DNA from: Onthophagus taurus
Lineage: Eukaryota > Arthropoda > Insecta > Coleoptera > Scarabaeidae
Length of the DNA: 64,000 bases
Assembly: GCF_036711975.1 (NCBI RefSeq)
Contig: NC_091973.1
Location: 806,001 to 870,000 of the forward strand
Reading direction: 5' to 3'
Part shown: positions 12,217 to 29,449 of the stretch, one piece after another
Position numbering within the stretch: the first letter of the stretch is position 1
Layout: each line of letters starts with the position of its first letter
Program-made: the position numbers and the translations under genes
The notes under the pieces: model-generated
Told to the model about the DNA's origin: nothing
The model's input: the letters and a program-made list of their open reading frames with translations, nothing else
The model's database searches: none

Positions 12217-14652
12217 TCAAATATGTGCCGAGGCAACTCTAGGCTGTGTACAACCTGAGCTAACATTGTGCCTTATAATAACACTAACAAAAAGAGCACA
12301 AAAACTATCAAGGAGACTAGATTAAGCTTTATGGGAAGAATAGGGTGTAAAAAGCTAATCCAACAATGTTAAATTAGGAATCCAAATAAGTAAGATCATG
12401 GTATAGATCATTTAACCAAAAGTGTGTGTAATTTGCTTTTGGTGTTCTGAGATATTAAAAAACTAAAAATGATGTAAAATGTATATGAAGAAATTATACA
12501 CAGACCACGCCCGACCGAAAATGTTTCAGGAAAAACATCCTAAACAAGTTACATATTTGTGGTTTTATTTGGCGCTGAAACAAAATTAGACTAAATGAGA
12601 AAGAAAAAAGATGTAAATACTAAGTAAATTACACATTCCTGTCCGAAATAAACACGAAAAATGTTATATAAATTTATTATTACAAAAATTTGATAATTAA
12701 GGTTAAAAATCAATGGTAAAGGTCTCACGGTTGAAAATAATCTCGTTAAAAACAGTTTAAGTAGTAGATTGAAATTAAAGTGGAAGGAGGCGGCGATGAG
12801 TTGAGAGGATTCACCTCCCACGAGAGAATTGAATCGTAGTTTATTTAGAAATAGCCAGGCGTACACGTGTGGCAAAAACGAAGGTGAAATAAAGAGAGCA
12901 AAATAAAGGCGTACGAAAATCGAAAAACCGTAAACACATTAATAACCGGGTTGGTTGGGTTTCGTGGCGGAAGATTTGGCGCGTCGAAATTCGAAAACAA
13001 CAACCGGGGGGCCCCACGATGAATGAATTGGTTTGTTTTGGTGGCGACGTTTTATGGCTATACGGTTTTACGGGTTTCGAGTTCACACTCTATAATTTGC
13101 TCTTTGAGTGTCCCCACTAAAATAAAGGTGGAAAATGAAACTAAGAGAATTATTAAGAAAAATAGAATGGGGCTGTTTGAAAGGGGGGAAATTATGGTCC
13201 ACCAAAAAAGAGCTAAATGTACCGCACGTGTCGTAGCCACGCCTTGTACCGTACTACGCGGCTCCGAATGGTGGGGCACATACACAGTGTTGTGACGGAG
13301 CAAAGAATCGATATTTGAAATAATTCTTGCCGCCCGAGACCCTGACGACGACGACCAACAACAGCAAAGAGACAGCCATAAGGCTGTTTACGATTTTCTA
13401 TACTTCAGGGTTTTGACTCTCTCGTTCCTTAGGCGCCACATCGTCGAAAATTCCTTTTAAAAACTTGATAAAATTGATTACGAGTTATGAATGAACCTGT
13501 GCCTATTGATGCGCACATTTTCAATCAATCAATCAAAAAAAAAAAGAAAAAAAACAAAATAAATAAAAACAAAAATACGTCACAAATCAATATATATTAA
13601 TATGTATTTATAATACAAAAATACAATAAAAAAATCAAAATAAAAAGATCTTACCTACGTATCTCGAATTAGTATCCAAGATTGTTTAAACACGCTACTT
13701 GCACCTTTACACAACATAGTAGTAAATAAGGCAAATAAACCGATCCCTTTCGTTAAAAGAATAAATCACAATTAATACATCTATTCTAAGATAGAAATGT
13801 TTGTCTTTTCCCGAAACGAAAAAAAAAGGAAGAAGGCCCCGTATTAAACAAAAAGTTAAGACCTCGTTGTTGTCGTTGTCTCAAGGGGGACCGTTGAGGA
13901 GTAGAGACACACACATACACATACACGGCTGGTTGGCTGTCTTTCGCACACGGAGCGTCCGCGTCTCTTTTACGCACCTTTAACGCTTCGTCGTCGTGTT
14001 CGCAGACGCGACTTTTTCTTTCATTAAAAACGCGCTTTCCGACGACATCCGCGAACGTCGAAATATTAACTGTCAACGGGCGCGCGATATATAATGCGTA
14101 TCCTCTGTATTAGCACATCAGAAAGTTTCGGACCAAACGGCGACGTTACATACGTACCCGCTCCGCAAAAAACAAACACTATAGCAACTGCGCAAACGTG
14201 TTCGAGGAGTGCGGCGTGCCAAACTTCTCCTTCGAGGCGATCACGTGATTGCCACTATATTATTCTATAGCCTACCCACTTTCGTTCCAACCCTCCATCT
14301 ACTATCAAATAGATATACTAATTAAATATTAAAAAAATGTGTTTCTAGAAAAAATTTCAAATCTCATTTTTAATTAAAATTATTTATTTCACATTTTTTA
14401 TTTATTTACATTTTATTTCATTTTTAACGTCTATTTATTTAAACGATTAAACAGAGAAAAAGATTCGCATCAAAGTATCTAACATCCGTTTATAATCCAC
14501 AATACTACGTTTAGATGGCGCCACCAATAAAGAAAACAATTGCTCTAAAATCAATTTTTTTAACATAAATGTATATAAATTTGTTACTATATCTCTCACT
14601 CCGGATCAATAAATTAATGGGTATTTAAACTAAAATTATTATATATAATTAA
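12217..14652. other. non-coding, promoter-like CpG-rich patches
   Basis: No gene can be supported. Segments about 12950-13380 and 13800-14260 are much richer in CpG than the flanks, carry many CGACGACG-type repeats, and contain a CACATACACATACAC run near 13910. They look like insect promoter or 5' UTR DNA. Open frames on both strands there (for example 13058-13303 and 13786-14076) lack domains. Confidence 0.3.
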
Positions 14653-14771
14653 AAGTGTGCTTGATTTTAGCTGTCACAGATATCTTGATTATTGACAAAA
14701 TCTTGCTCCACGCTTAGTATTTTATTATCTGCCATATTTAAAAAAAAAATTAAGCATCAAATGTGTTACAT
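14653..14771. repeat. fragment of TA-type MITE family
   Basis: The segment beginning GTGTGCTTGATTTTAGCTGT matches the left part of the element at 36439-36775, including the following GATATCTTGATTATTG stretch and, further in, TTAAGCATCAAA. It is a diverged 5' fragment, and no matching right end is nearby. Confidence 0.6.
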
Positions 14772-14791
14772 TACATAAATTTGTACCAACT

Positions 14792-15151
14792 TTGTACGGC
14801 GACCTCAAAGATCTATTGTATCCCGATTATCAAATTTCATCATGCAGTCCAATGCTCTTAACGAACATTAATGCCTTGCTCGGTGAAAAGCCATTCAGAT
14901 CCTTTGGGGAGATAAACTGCGACCCAAAAATTGAGAATCTGATACGATTAACACTTCCCCTTTTGGGCATAAGAACAACTTGGCAAGCGCGATTACCTTC
15001 AGGTAATAACACACTTCTAACAGTTACAATCAGTCCACGAGACAAGCTAACAAGATCTTTCTCAGAGCATCAAGAGACTAAATTGTTTTGGAATAAGGAA
15101 AGGGCGATTCATCTGGAAAGATTCCTGGATAATCAAAGAACTATGATGTAG
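14792..15151 (+). CDS. unidentified 119-residue open frame
   Basis: I do not recognise this sequence. A frame of about 119 codons is less AT-rich than the DNA around it and ends at TAG 15149-15151. The first codon of the frame is TTG, so it may be the tail of an exon or a transposon fragment rather than a free-standing gene. It starts next to a MITE fragment (14653-14771), which favours mobile-element origin. No motif identifies it. Confidence 0.2.
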   Translation: MYGDLKDLLYPDYQISSCSPMLLTNINALLGEKPFRSFGEINCDPKIENLIRLTLPLLGIRTTWQARLPSGNNTLLTVTISPRDKLTRSFSEHQETKLFWNKERAIHLERFLDNQRTMM

Positions 15152-21286
<6,135 letters not shown>

Positions 21287-23393
21287 CAGTGACTAAATAA
21301 CATTAAGTGAACTGAATCCCTGAATAATTTTTTTTAAGTGCAACCCGCTTGTAGATCAGAAATAATGTATCTTATGATGTATTTATGACTATTAGTTTAT
21401 TTATATTTTACGTATATTCGTCATTTGTATCAATATTATATCTTATATAATAAAAAATATTAAATACATTACATAGAAATAACATTTACTCTGGTTACAT
21501 GAAATAACTTGATAAATATTGACATAATTGGTTAAATTGTGGAAAGTGAAGGAAATTTTGTTGCAATTTCTGATGATAGAGAAAAAAAATATTTGTTATT
21601 AAAAATATAAGAGCAAAAATGTATTCCTTCGCCCTTTAATACAAATCTGGGAGTGTACTAGACAGTCTAGTCGAATTATTTAAGGTAGTTCCAGTGAGTG
21701 TTGAGCGATTATATTGTGTTAGTGAGCGAAACAAAGCCTGTAAGGAGAAGGAAGACGTGTACGATGGTGGAGTCAGAGTTTAAGTGAATAAAGGAATGAG
21801 TATTATTATTGTGTAATGAAATAAAACAAAAAAAACAAATACGATTCGATTTGAAGTTTATTTTTATAGATTAAATACAGTATATATAATTATTAATAAG
21901 AAAAAAAACGAGCGCTGTAACGAATATTATATAATGAGAAAGGACAAATTCGATGAAGCGCTCGATTAATGTTATACGGCTAGGGAAACGTATTTAACTT
22001 ATGTTACGCTCACTATGTTCGATAAGGCAAGGTCTTCATAAACATAGTTATTTTTTTTAGGTATTTGTTACCTTTATCACCTAAATGTTACGGTGTTCGG
22101 ATTTTTTGAACGGTTATATACCATTGGTGTTTTTTCCCTTTTTATAAGTTGTTGTTGTGTATTTTTTTTTTGTTATAAAACGACACGGTAACAAATTACG
22201 AACTTTTGCTCCTTACGATCACAAGAAGTACGGTTCAGTCTGAATTAAAATTAACAAAACCAAAAAATTTTGAGAAACAAAAACAATAAAAGCTCTCAGA
22301 CACCCTGTGAAAATCTATTTTCCTATTTTTTGTTTTTTTTTTCAGTCTCGTGGTGAATTGTATACAAAAAATTACAGTTAACATTGAAAATGGAGACTTT
22401 TTAAAACACGCAAATAACCTGAGAAACTAAAAAAATAAAACATGATTTAAAAATATCTCTTAATTCTCAAATTTAAAGTAAATCTTTGCATACAAAAAAT
22501 TATTTTGTTAAAAGAGGAACGAAAATTGACACAGATTACGCCAGATAAAGCTGTACGAAAAACATCAAAAGCTTTGAGCTTTTTTCGTATTCCGCAATAA
22601 ATACCCATTATAAATACGTTTAATATTTGGATATTAAGATTCCAAAAATACAGATTACACAATGATAATAGATAAATATACGTTGTAGATTACGATTGTT
22701 CGAGTAAAAACTGGTCGATATTTTAAGGGAGAAAAATTGCGGGAGAAATAAAACCCTCTCTGGTTAACGGTTCTTACTAAATCACATGGATCACATGAAT
22801 GTAAAAAATATACGAGCCGCAAAGTTATTGCAGCATACACGATAAGATTAAAAAGCACCATCTATATCGATTAAAAAGTCGTTGTGCAAAAAAGCTCTGG
22901 CGAAGGAAATTTTAATAATCGAAGAACATCGTCTGTACTTGGATGTAAAAACGATATGTACACCAGTGGATACATAATATTACGTGATCAATAAAATAAA
23001 ATTTTTAATGCATTCATTTTTTTGTCCTAAAATATTTTATTTTATTGTGCACATTCCATATTATTTATTATGGCACAATTTGAAGTTGTACGTGTTTTTT
23101 TTTCTTAATTGATTAGAAATATTTTTAGTGAAAATGTGAAATAAATTGTAAAGAGTGTGATCAAAAAAATCAATCCCGAAAATTAACAATAAAATAATAA
23201 TTACCATTTTCGGTATAAACACGTTCCTTAAATATATTAAAAAACTTCTTAAAATACCATAAAAAAATAGTCGCCAAATTCTCAGTTGAAGAGAAATTTC
23301 GGACTTTTTCCCTTCATTTTTGTTTGAGTGGATTATTATTGTCTACGGGAAAATTCGTTCCGCACCTCATCTCTTTTAATTTTTTTTTTAATC
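21287..23393. other. convergent 3' region between Sra-1 and srGAP
   Basis: This is AT-rich DNA between two convergent genes. AATAAA at 21449-21454 lies 163 bases past the Sra-1 stop. On the other strand, AATAAA-type signals near 23035-23046 could end srGAP. No other gene is seen; the frames at 22447-22861 have no supporting features. Confidence 0.5.
21449..21454 (+). terminator. poly(A) signal for Sra-1
   Basis: This is a canonical AATAAA 163 bases downstream of the Sra-1 stop codon, in an A/T-rich 3' flank. Confidence 0.5.
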
Positions 23394-26300
23394 TTAAGTG
23401 GAAACATCTCCTTGGTCCTTTGATAAATCTGTTGGTATCTGAGCGGGTAAAGGAACCGAAAACATCGGTTTTTTGAGCACCGGAGGTTTCACTTTAATTT
23501 GCGGCTTAAATGTAGTGGTTGTCGCGTTCGAAATTGTCGCATATTTCCGATCGGGAATCGGACTGGTTATGGCCACTAAATCGGAAACTTGTTTTGTAAC
23601 ATCGCCCGAATCGATTCGAACTTTAGTATTTTTCTTAACAGTTAATTGATTTTGTTTAGCAAATCTCTCAGCAGCCGTGGTCATATCTGGACTTTCCGGA
23701 TTATCTAAAATCTTTGTTTCTTCTTCCCCATGATCCGAATACAAACTCATCGATTTTTTAACCATTTCTTTTGGACCGGAATTTCCTACTAAAGGTAAAT
23801 CCATAACAAGATCTGGAGTATAATTTTGCCTTTGCATCCAATTTTCTGAGTTTCGATTTGCTTTTAAGGTATGTGATATTTTGATATGGGATTGCGAGTT
23901 TGCCCGGCGTTGCCATTGTTCGCGGTTTTGGCTAAAATCGACGTTTGATTCGTCGATTTCGGCTGGCTCTTGACTTTTTTTGCGTATTTCTACGGGTGAT
24001 CCGTGTTGGGTATCAACGGTATCAACGCTGTTTGATGAATCTTGACAATTTTTATTTAGCGATAAAGACGAACCGTTTATTATGATGTTTTGGGAGGTTT
24101 GGTTGATGTTTATGGTTGTTCTGTGTGATATCGTGTCGTCTTGTAATGATGTCCCATCCAATGATTTATTACGTTTATGTCCGATTAATTTCTGTAACAA
24201 AGAAAAGAATATTTGTTGCAGAAATTTTGGTTTTCTTGTTAATGGGGTGGTTTAACATTTATTTATTTTTTTCCTTGTACTTACAATGACTTTTATTTAT
24301 TATATATTTTATTTCAAAGAAAAAACATTCTTTCTATGGGTTTACTTAAAAAAGAGACCATGAAAGATATGTTAGGATGTTAGTATAAAAATTGAACAAA
24401 AAGGAAAAACAAAAAATAGTAAGAAATAGAAGAGATCATGCAAAAAAATAAATAAAACGAGACACGTAACCAAAAATAATTAATTTAGTTTTTTTACTTT
24501 TTACCCAACATGCGTATAGATGTGCTCACCTTTTTAAATAACGTAGACTTGGAACGGTTTTCTAGCAAATGTACTATATGAAATCAATAAAAAAAATAAT
24601 AGTGAAAAATTCAAAAAAATATCTCTACACAACTGGTTACTTAAAAGTCTGCCCGCGGTTTTATTGCATCTTAATTTATAGCAATAAAACCGCGTGTGTA
24701 ACGACATGCTGAAACGACACAGGAGGAACAGAAATCAACAAAAAAATAAATCACAGATCAGAAATTAGATACATGAAAAAAAATCGGGTTTTTTATTTGT
24801 TAAAATAATTAAAATATAACGCTACATTGCGCAAAACAAGCACGTTCATGCACGTTTCACCTTTTACTTATCTTTAATAAAAGTAACACATACATCTTCG
24901 TCACGGTCTCGTAAAATAAATATCAATCGAAAAAAAATAAATTTAAAACAAAAAAAAATACCTGCACCACCATACAACGTCGCGGACGTCGTTTTATTTA
25001 AAACAACGGAAAAAAATATACTCAACGAGAAAAATGAAAACAAAAAAACGGAACACAAATTTTTACATTAAAAGCAAACATATATTCATGCAGTTACCAT
25101 GCAATAATTTTTTAAAAGTACACGTGGCAAAGTGAAATCACTTTTTTTCTATATGGAGCACTTCCATATCAAACAAAAATTAAAGGATTAATAAAAATAA
25201 ATATTTGAGTTGATATAATGAGATGTTAGGAACCTTAAAAAGATATCAAAAAAGAGTTACCCTTTAATATTACTGTGATGTTATTGATTTTTTTATTTAA
25301 AAAAATTTACTACGTTTATATCTTTAATTCTAATCTATTCTTATATATATTAAAGAACCTACGATTGTGTTATTGACACATTTCTCTATCTCTATCGTCA
25401 TTATAAAGTCAATAAGAGAGTAAAACACCGAAAATTTAGGTGATATTAATGCGGACATAAAGAGTCATTACATTTTAATAAGAGTTTTAGAATATGTCAA
25501 TGAGAGTCACATTCTGATATAGTAAGAGGTGAAATAAAAGACCCTAAAAAGGGTCACAATGGGGTTGAAATTTCATTATTTTCAAAGTAAGTCATTACAT
25601 AGAAGCTTTTCCATACATACACTGCCAAAAAATTCTTTATAATATCTAATTGAAGACTTTATTAGACTTCTTTATCTAATTAAACATCACTGCAACAAAA
25701 AAAAAGTATAAAGTTCTAAGAAAATAGCACTTTTATATATAATTTGTTTCTATCACACTGATTTCACAAATCATTTCAAAAATAAGAATCTGAATAGAAA
25801 TTCCGAAATAAACGTAGTAATAAAAAAAATTATTAATGATCTATAAAATAACTGTAAAGATATAAAAATGGTGTATTAAAGGGGTTAAAATTGTTGTAGA
25901 GAACAAAAATGTTTGAAAAAATTTGGCTAATTTGATATGGAAAGCCTAGAAGAGAGGCTTTTTCTGTATGCTCAAGCTCCTAATTAATTAACTTAATAAA
26001 AAAAATTTAAAAAGAAAAACAAAATAAAATCACTAATAAAAGCACAGCGATCAATAATAATAAAGAAATTCTATTTACACATAAAAGCAGAATTAGAATT
26101 ATTCCTAAATTTTTTTTGATTTAAATGTTAATTTCTTTATTACTACGAATCAAAACTAAAATAATTTTTTTTAATTGAAAAAAAAAAATAGAACGGAAAA
26201 AAAATTGCAAACTCGAACATTTTTTTTTAGACTGTCGTTTCGAGTACCTCTCTAGACTGATTCATAAGCACTGTAGAACTGTTAGTCTCTTCGTTCATGT

Positions 26301-29300
26301 TAGGCACAGCCGTCCAAGTCATTGGTGCGCATTGAACTAATGGCGAATTCGTTGCCGACATTGAACTCTCGGACAGCATCGAATCGTTCGAACTAGACGC
26401 TCTGCGTCTTATCGATTCCTCCGACGAACTCGACTTTAAATTTTCAATTTTTTCACGATCATCATCTCTAAAACAACAAAATATAACTTTAATATACTAA
26501 AACCTTGATATAACCGATTAATTTAATTGTTGCGTTATATACTAATTAATTTTTAATATAAGATGATTGTTCAACGTGCAAAAAGAAATTTACGTTAAAC
26601 TTGAATTTTTAATCATTAAATCTTACTTCATTTTTAGTGATATATATTTATCTGGTATTAATCCTTGATTTCCATTAACAGCACCGCGCCACCAATCATT
26701 CGATATTTGCGAATATAAAGTTACCGTGTCACCTTTTTTGAAGGAAAGCTCTCGATCCGAACGCGCTTGAAAATCGAATTGAGCAGTCGCTTCCATGCAT
26801 TCAGAATCTATGCACAAATAAAATTAAAAAAATAAAAATTATTCTAAAAAGTTAAAATTGATTGTACCATCTTCTGAAGGATAAACTTCCGAATCGATAT
26901 CTTCATGGCCTTGCTCAGAGGGTGAATCACCAACATCACTAAAAAATGAATTAAATAGTGTAAATAACCTCGTATTTATACAAAACTTACTGATCATCCG
27001 GTTCAAGCGAAATGTATTTTTCATAAACCACACCGCCATCGTTAGGGAAAATAGAATCATTGTATTTAATAATATTTTTAATAAGCTCATTAACTTGGTT
27101 CTGATATTGAACCTGGTCTTTATCGTCTGGGACGGGCACCAACGTCGGGCCAAAACAAATCGCTAAATTGTAAGGATCCATCATGTTTTCATCAGAAAAT
27201 TCTGATAAACTATAAAAAAAATTTAATAAAACTTTCACCAAAAAAATTAATCTTATAACTCACTGATTTAAAAATGCAAAAAGATAACGCATCACAACCA
27301 CAACAGGTCTGGGAAGTCGGAAAATTAACTCACGTATTTTCGTTATAAATTCACGTTTCGATTCGAGTTCTAAAAAAATGAGATCATCAAATAATGTCTA
27401 AAAAGTGAAATAAAAATCTTACGTGCTAGTTCCATAAAACGTTCGAAGTAAATAATAGGGAAAAGCGGTTCTCTTAATTCACGTAAATAAAGTTTTAAAA
27501 CACCCGCGACGCTGTTAATATCGGAAGAATCGGTCATTTCGGCTAAAGGATCTTCGCCTTTCTCAAAAGCCTCCCTAAAATTGTTTATTTCAACCTGCGA
27601 CCCTGACACTCTAAATATTCCTTGGTGATGTAAACCTTTTATAACAATAAAAAATTATTTTGAATATTTTCTTTATAACAATATTAAAATTTACCGTATA
27701 AATTTATCACACGAACACATGATTTAATAATAAGGGGAATTTCTTGATTGGTGGCTTCTAGATACTCCTCAAGTGATCCTCCAAATAATTTTGGTTGACC
27801 GCTCATTTGTAGTCGACCAATACGCTTGCGCCGTGGTATCTTTGAAACCGGTTTTAATGTATTTCCAGCTTCGGGAGTTTCGGCTAATAATGTTTGACTT
27901 ATATATTTTTGCTTAGCATCTAACCTAGCTATTCTAGTAGAACCTAATAAGTATTCACGAAATTTCTAAAAAAAATATGCTTATTAAAGATATAATATCT
28001 TGATAATTATTTTACCGTTAAATAAAATTCCTCAGTCTCTTGTCGATCGGCCCTTTGCTTCATCGATAGCGATTCGGGCGGTTTCGTTGCGGGGAGAGCG
28101 TTTTCCCCAAAATACTGACTGCAATCGTAGTCCTTAGCGTTTAACATTTCCAACAACGTGCTTTCGGCAGTTTCTAACGTTTTCCAAACTTCGTCAGACT
28201 CCGCTCGTAATGTCGTCACACGTTGCTGGAGTTGATTCAGTCTGGTTTCCATCTCCTGGTGAAGTATCTTCTGGATTTCCGGTTCCGGTTGCTGTAAGGT
28301 GACACCCTTAAAAGGTCCAGGGTATAGATAATCTATGCTTATACTTACGTCATCTGTTTTTTGGCCTTGGAATTCCAATTTTTTAGGGATCATAAACGCG
28401 CTATGATTGTATTCTAGGAATCGTTGCTTATCGGAACCCGAATCTAGTGAGTTGATGCACGTTGAGAGAGTATCCATACCATGTTGCACTGACCTTTGGC
28501 GACCTTCTTCAGCGGAAACATGCATAAGTAAAGCTCTAGATATACAATTATGAAACCCAAAGTCCATACACTGAAAATGAATGGTAATTTTAATTGTAGA
28601 AAATAATTTGGGGGTTGGTATCTTACGTCGATTAAGTCAGATAAATCATCGACGAAATACTTATGAATAGTAGTGTTGGAGGCTTCCAGGCACAAAATGT
28701 ATTCATTACGAGCTTTTAGCGCTTTTATTTTAGCATCCGAGCATTTACTAGCACGTTTCGTTACTTCTTTTTCCATGAATTTGTACTTCTTAGACCGTTC
28801 GAGCTTATCCTGAGGTAGCGATTGTTTGAGCTTGTTCCGCTGAGTTTCAGCGGCTTTGAGCTTCTCCTCCGCTTGTCGGAGCTCGCCCTGGTAGCTGTGA
28901 TATGTCTTCATGGTCGTGTGAAGCTCATGTAATACTCTGAGAATTTCTTCGTGCGTTTCGTATCCAATTTCCCTGCACTAAGATTCATACAAAAAGAAAA
29001 AAATCGAGTTGACATTTCCTATAAATAGTTATTGAAATTACTCTTTTATATATCCTTTGGACGTCTTCCATAACTTGCGCTAACCTTGAAACTAAGTGAG
29101 TGGAGTAGACTTCGGCGAGGGCCACATGGTCACGTGATAAGTTCTTCGTTTGAGTGACCAGCTGTTGCCAACAAGCGTAACTTGAAAATAAAGGCCATTG
29201 TTCCCTTCTGAAAGAATATTCCATATAGAAAACGGTTCGAGTGTATGAGAAGGGCTTTTTTATACTTTTGCTTTTGCTCCTTGTGTCGAAGCTGAAGGCT

Positions 29301-29449
29301 CTTCGCCAGTTTGTCTAAATTCTTTGAATAGTCCAGCTCCAGCTCCCCTCTACGGCGGAAGAAATCTTGTAGCTCGGTCACTAAGGCCACTTGGGCCTCC
29401 ATGCGCATGTCCAGGCATCGTAGTTGCTCGTTCAACTGAAGCCTAATAT
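23394..29449 (-). CDS. SLIT-ROBO Rho GTPase-activating protein (5' partial)
   Basis: This encodes an srGAP-family protein: F-BAR membrane-bending domain, then RhoGAP, then SH3. It acts under the plasma membrane downstream of Robo to turn off Rac/Cdc42. Exons read 29449-29266, 29217-29042, 28977-28627, 28570-28016, 27965-27695, 27635-27423, 27369-27265, 27209-26991, 26938-26868, 26807-26627, 26467-26248 and 24191-23394. The F-BAR part starts IRLQLNEQLRCLDMRMEAQV. The RhoGAP has the arginine finger in GIFRVSGSQVE and the block DENMMDPYNLAICFGPTLVP. The SH3 has ALYDF-like ATAQFDFQARSDRELSFKKG and DWWRGAVNGNQGLIP. The first exon found opens at a splice acceptor in phase 1, so a short upstream coding exon (start codon plus roughly 20-30 residues) lies somewhere in 29.5-38 kb and was not found. 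Exon 12 can also read to TAA 26227, giving a shorter C-terminus. Confidence 0.94.
24654..24694. repeat. perfect 14-bp hairpin in the last srGAP intron
   Basis: CGCGGTTTTATTGC (24654-24667) and its exact reverse complement (24681-24694) flank a 13-base AT-rich loop. It lies in the 2-kb intron before the last srGAP exon. It is too short for a typical animal pre-miRNA unless pairing extends outward, which it does not appear to do well. Confidence 0.7.
26227..26467 (-). CDS. alternative terminal exon of srGAP
   Basis: If the donor at 26247/26246 (GAG|GTACTC) is not used, exon 12 continues EVLETTV and stops at TAA 26227-26229. If the donor is used, GAG joins AAA TTA ATC at 24191 in phase 0 and adds about 266 serine-, proline- and lysine-rich residues ending KDQGDVST. 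Both readings are open, so two C-termini are predicted downstream of the SH3 domain. The short form is serine-rich (SSSSEESIRRRASSSNDSM), suggesting a phosphorylated linker. Confidence 0.55.
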
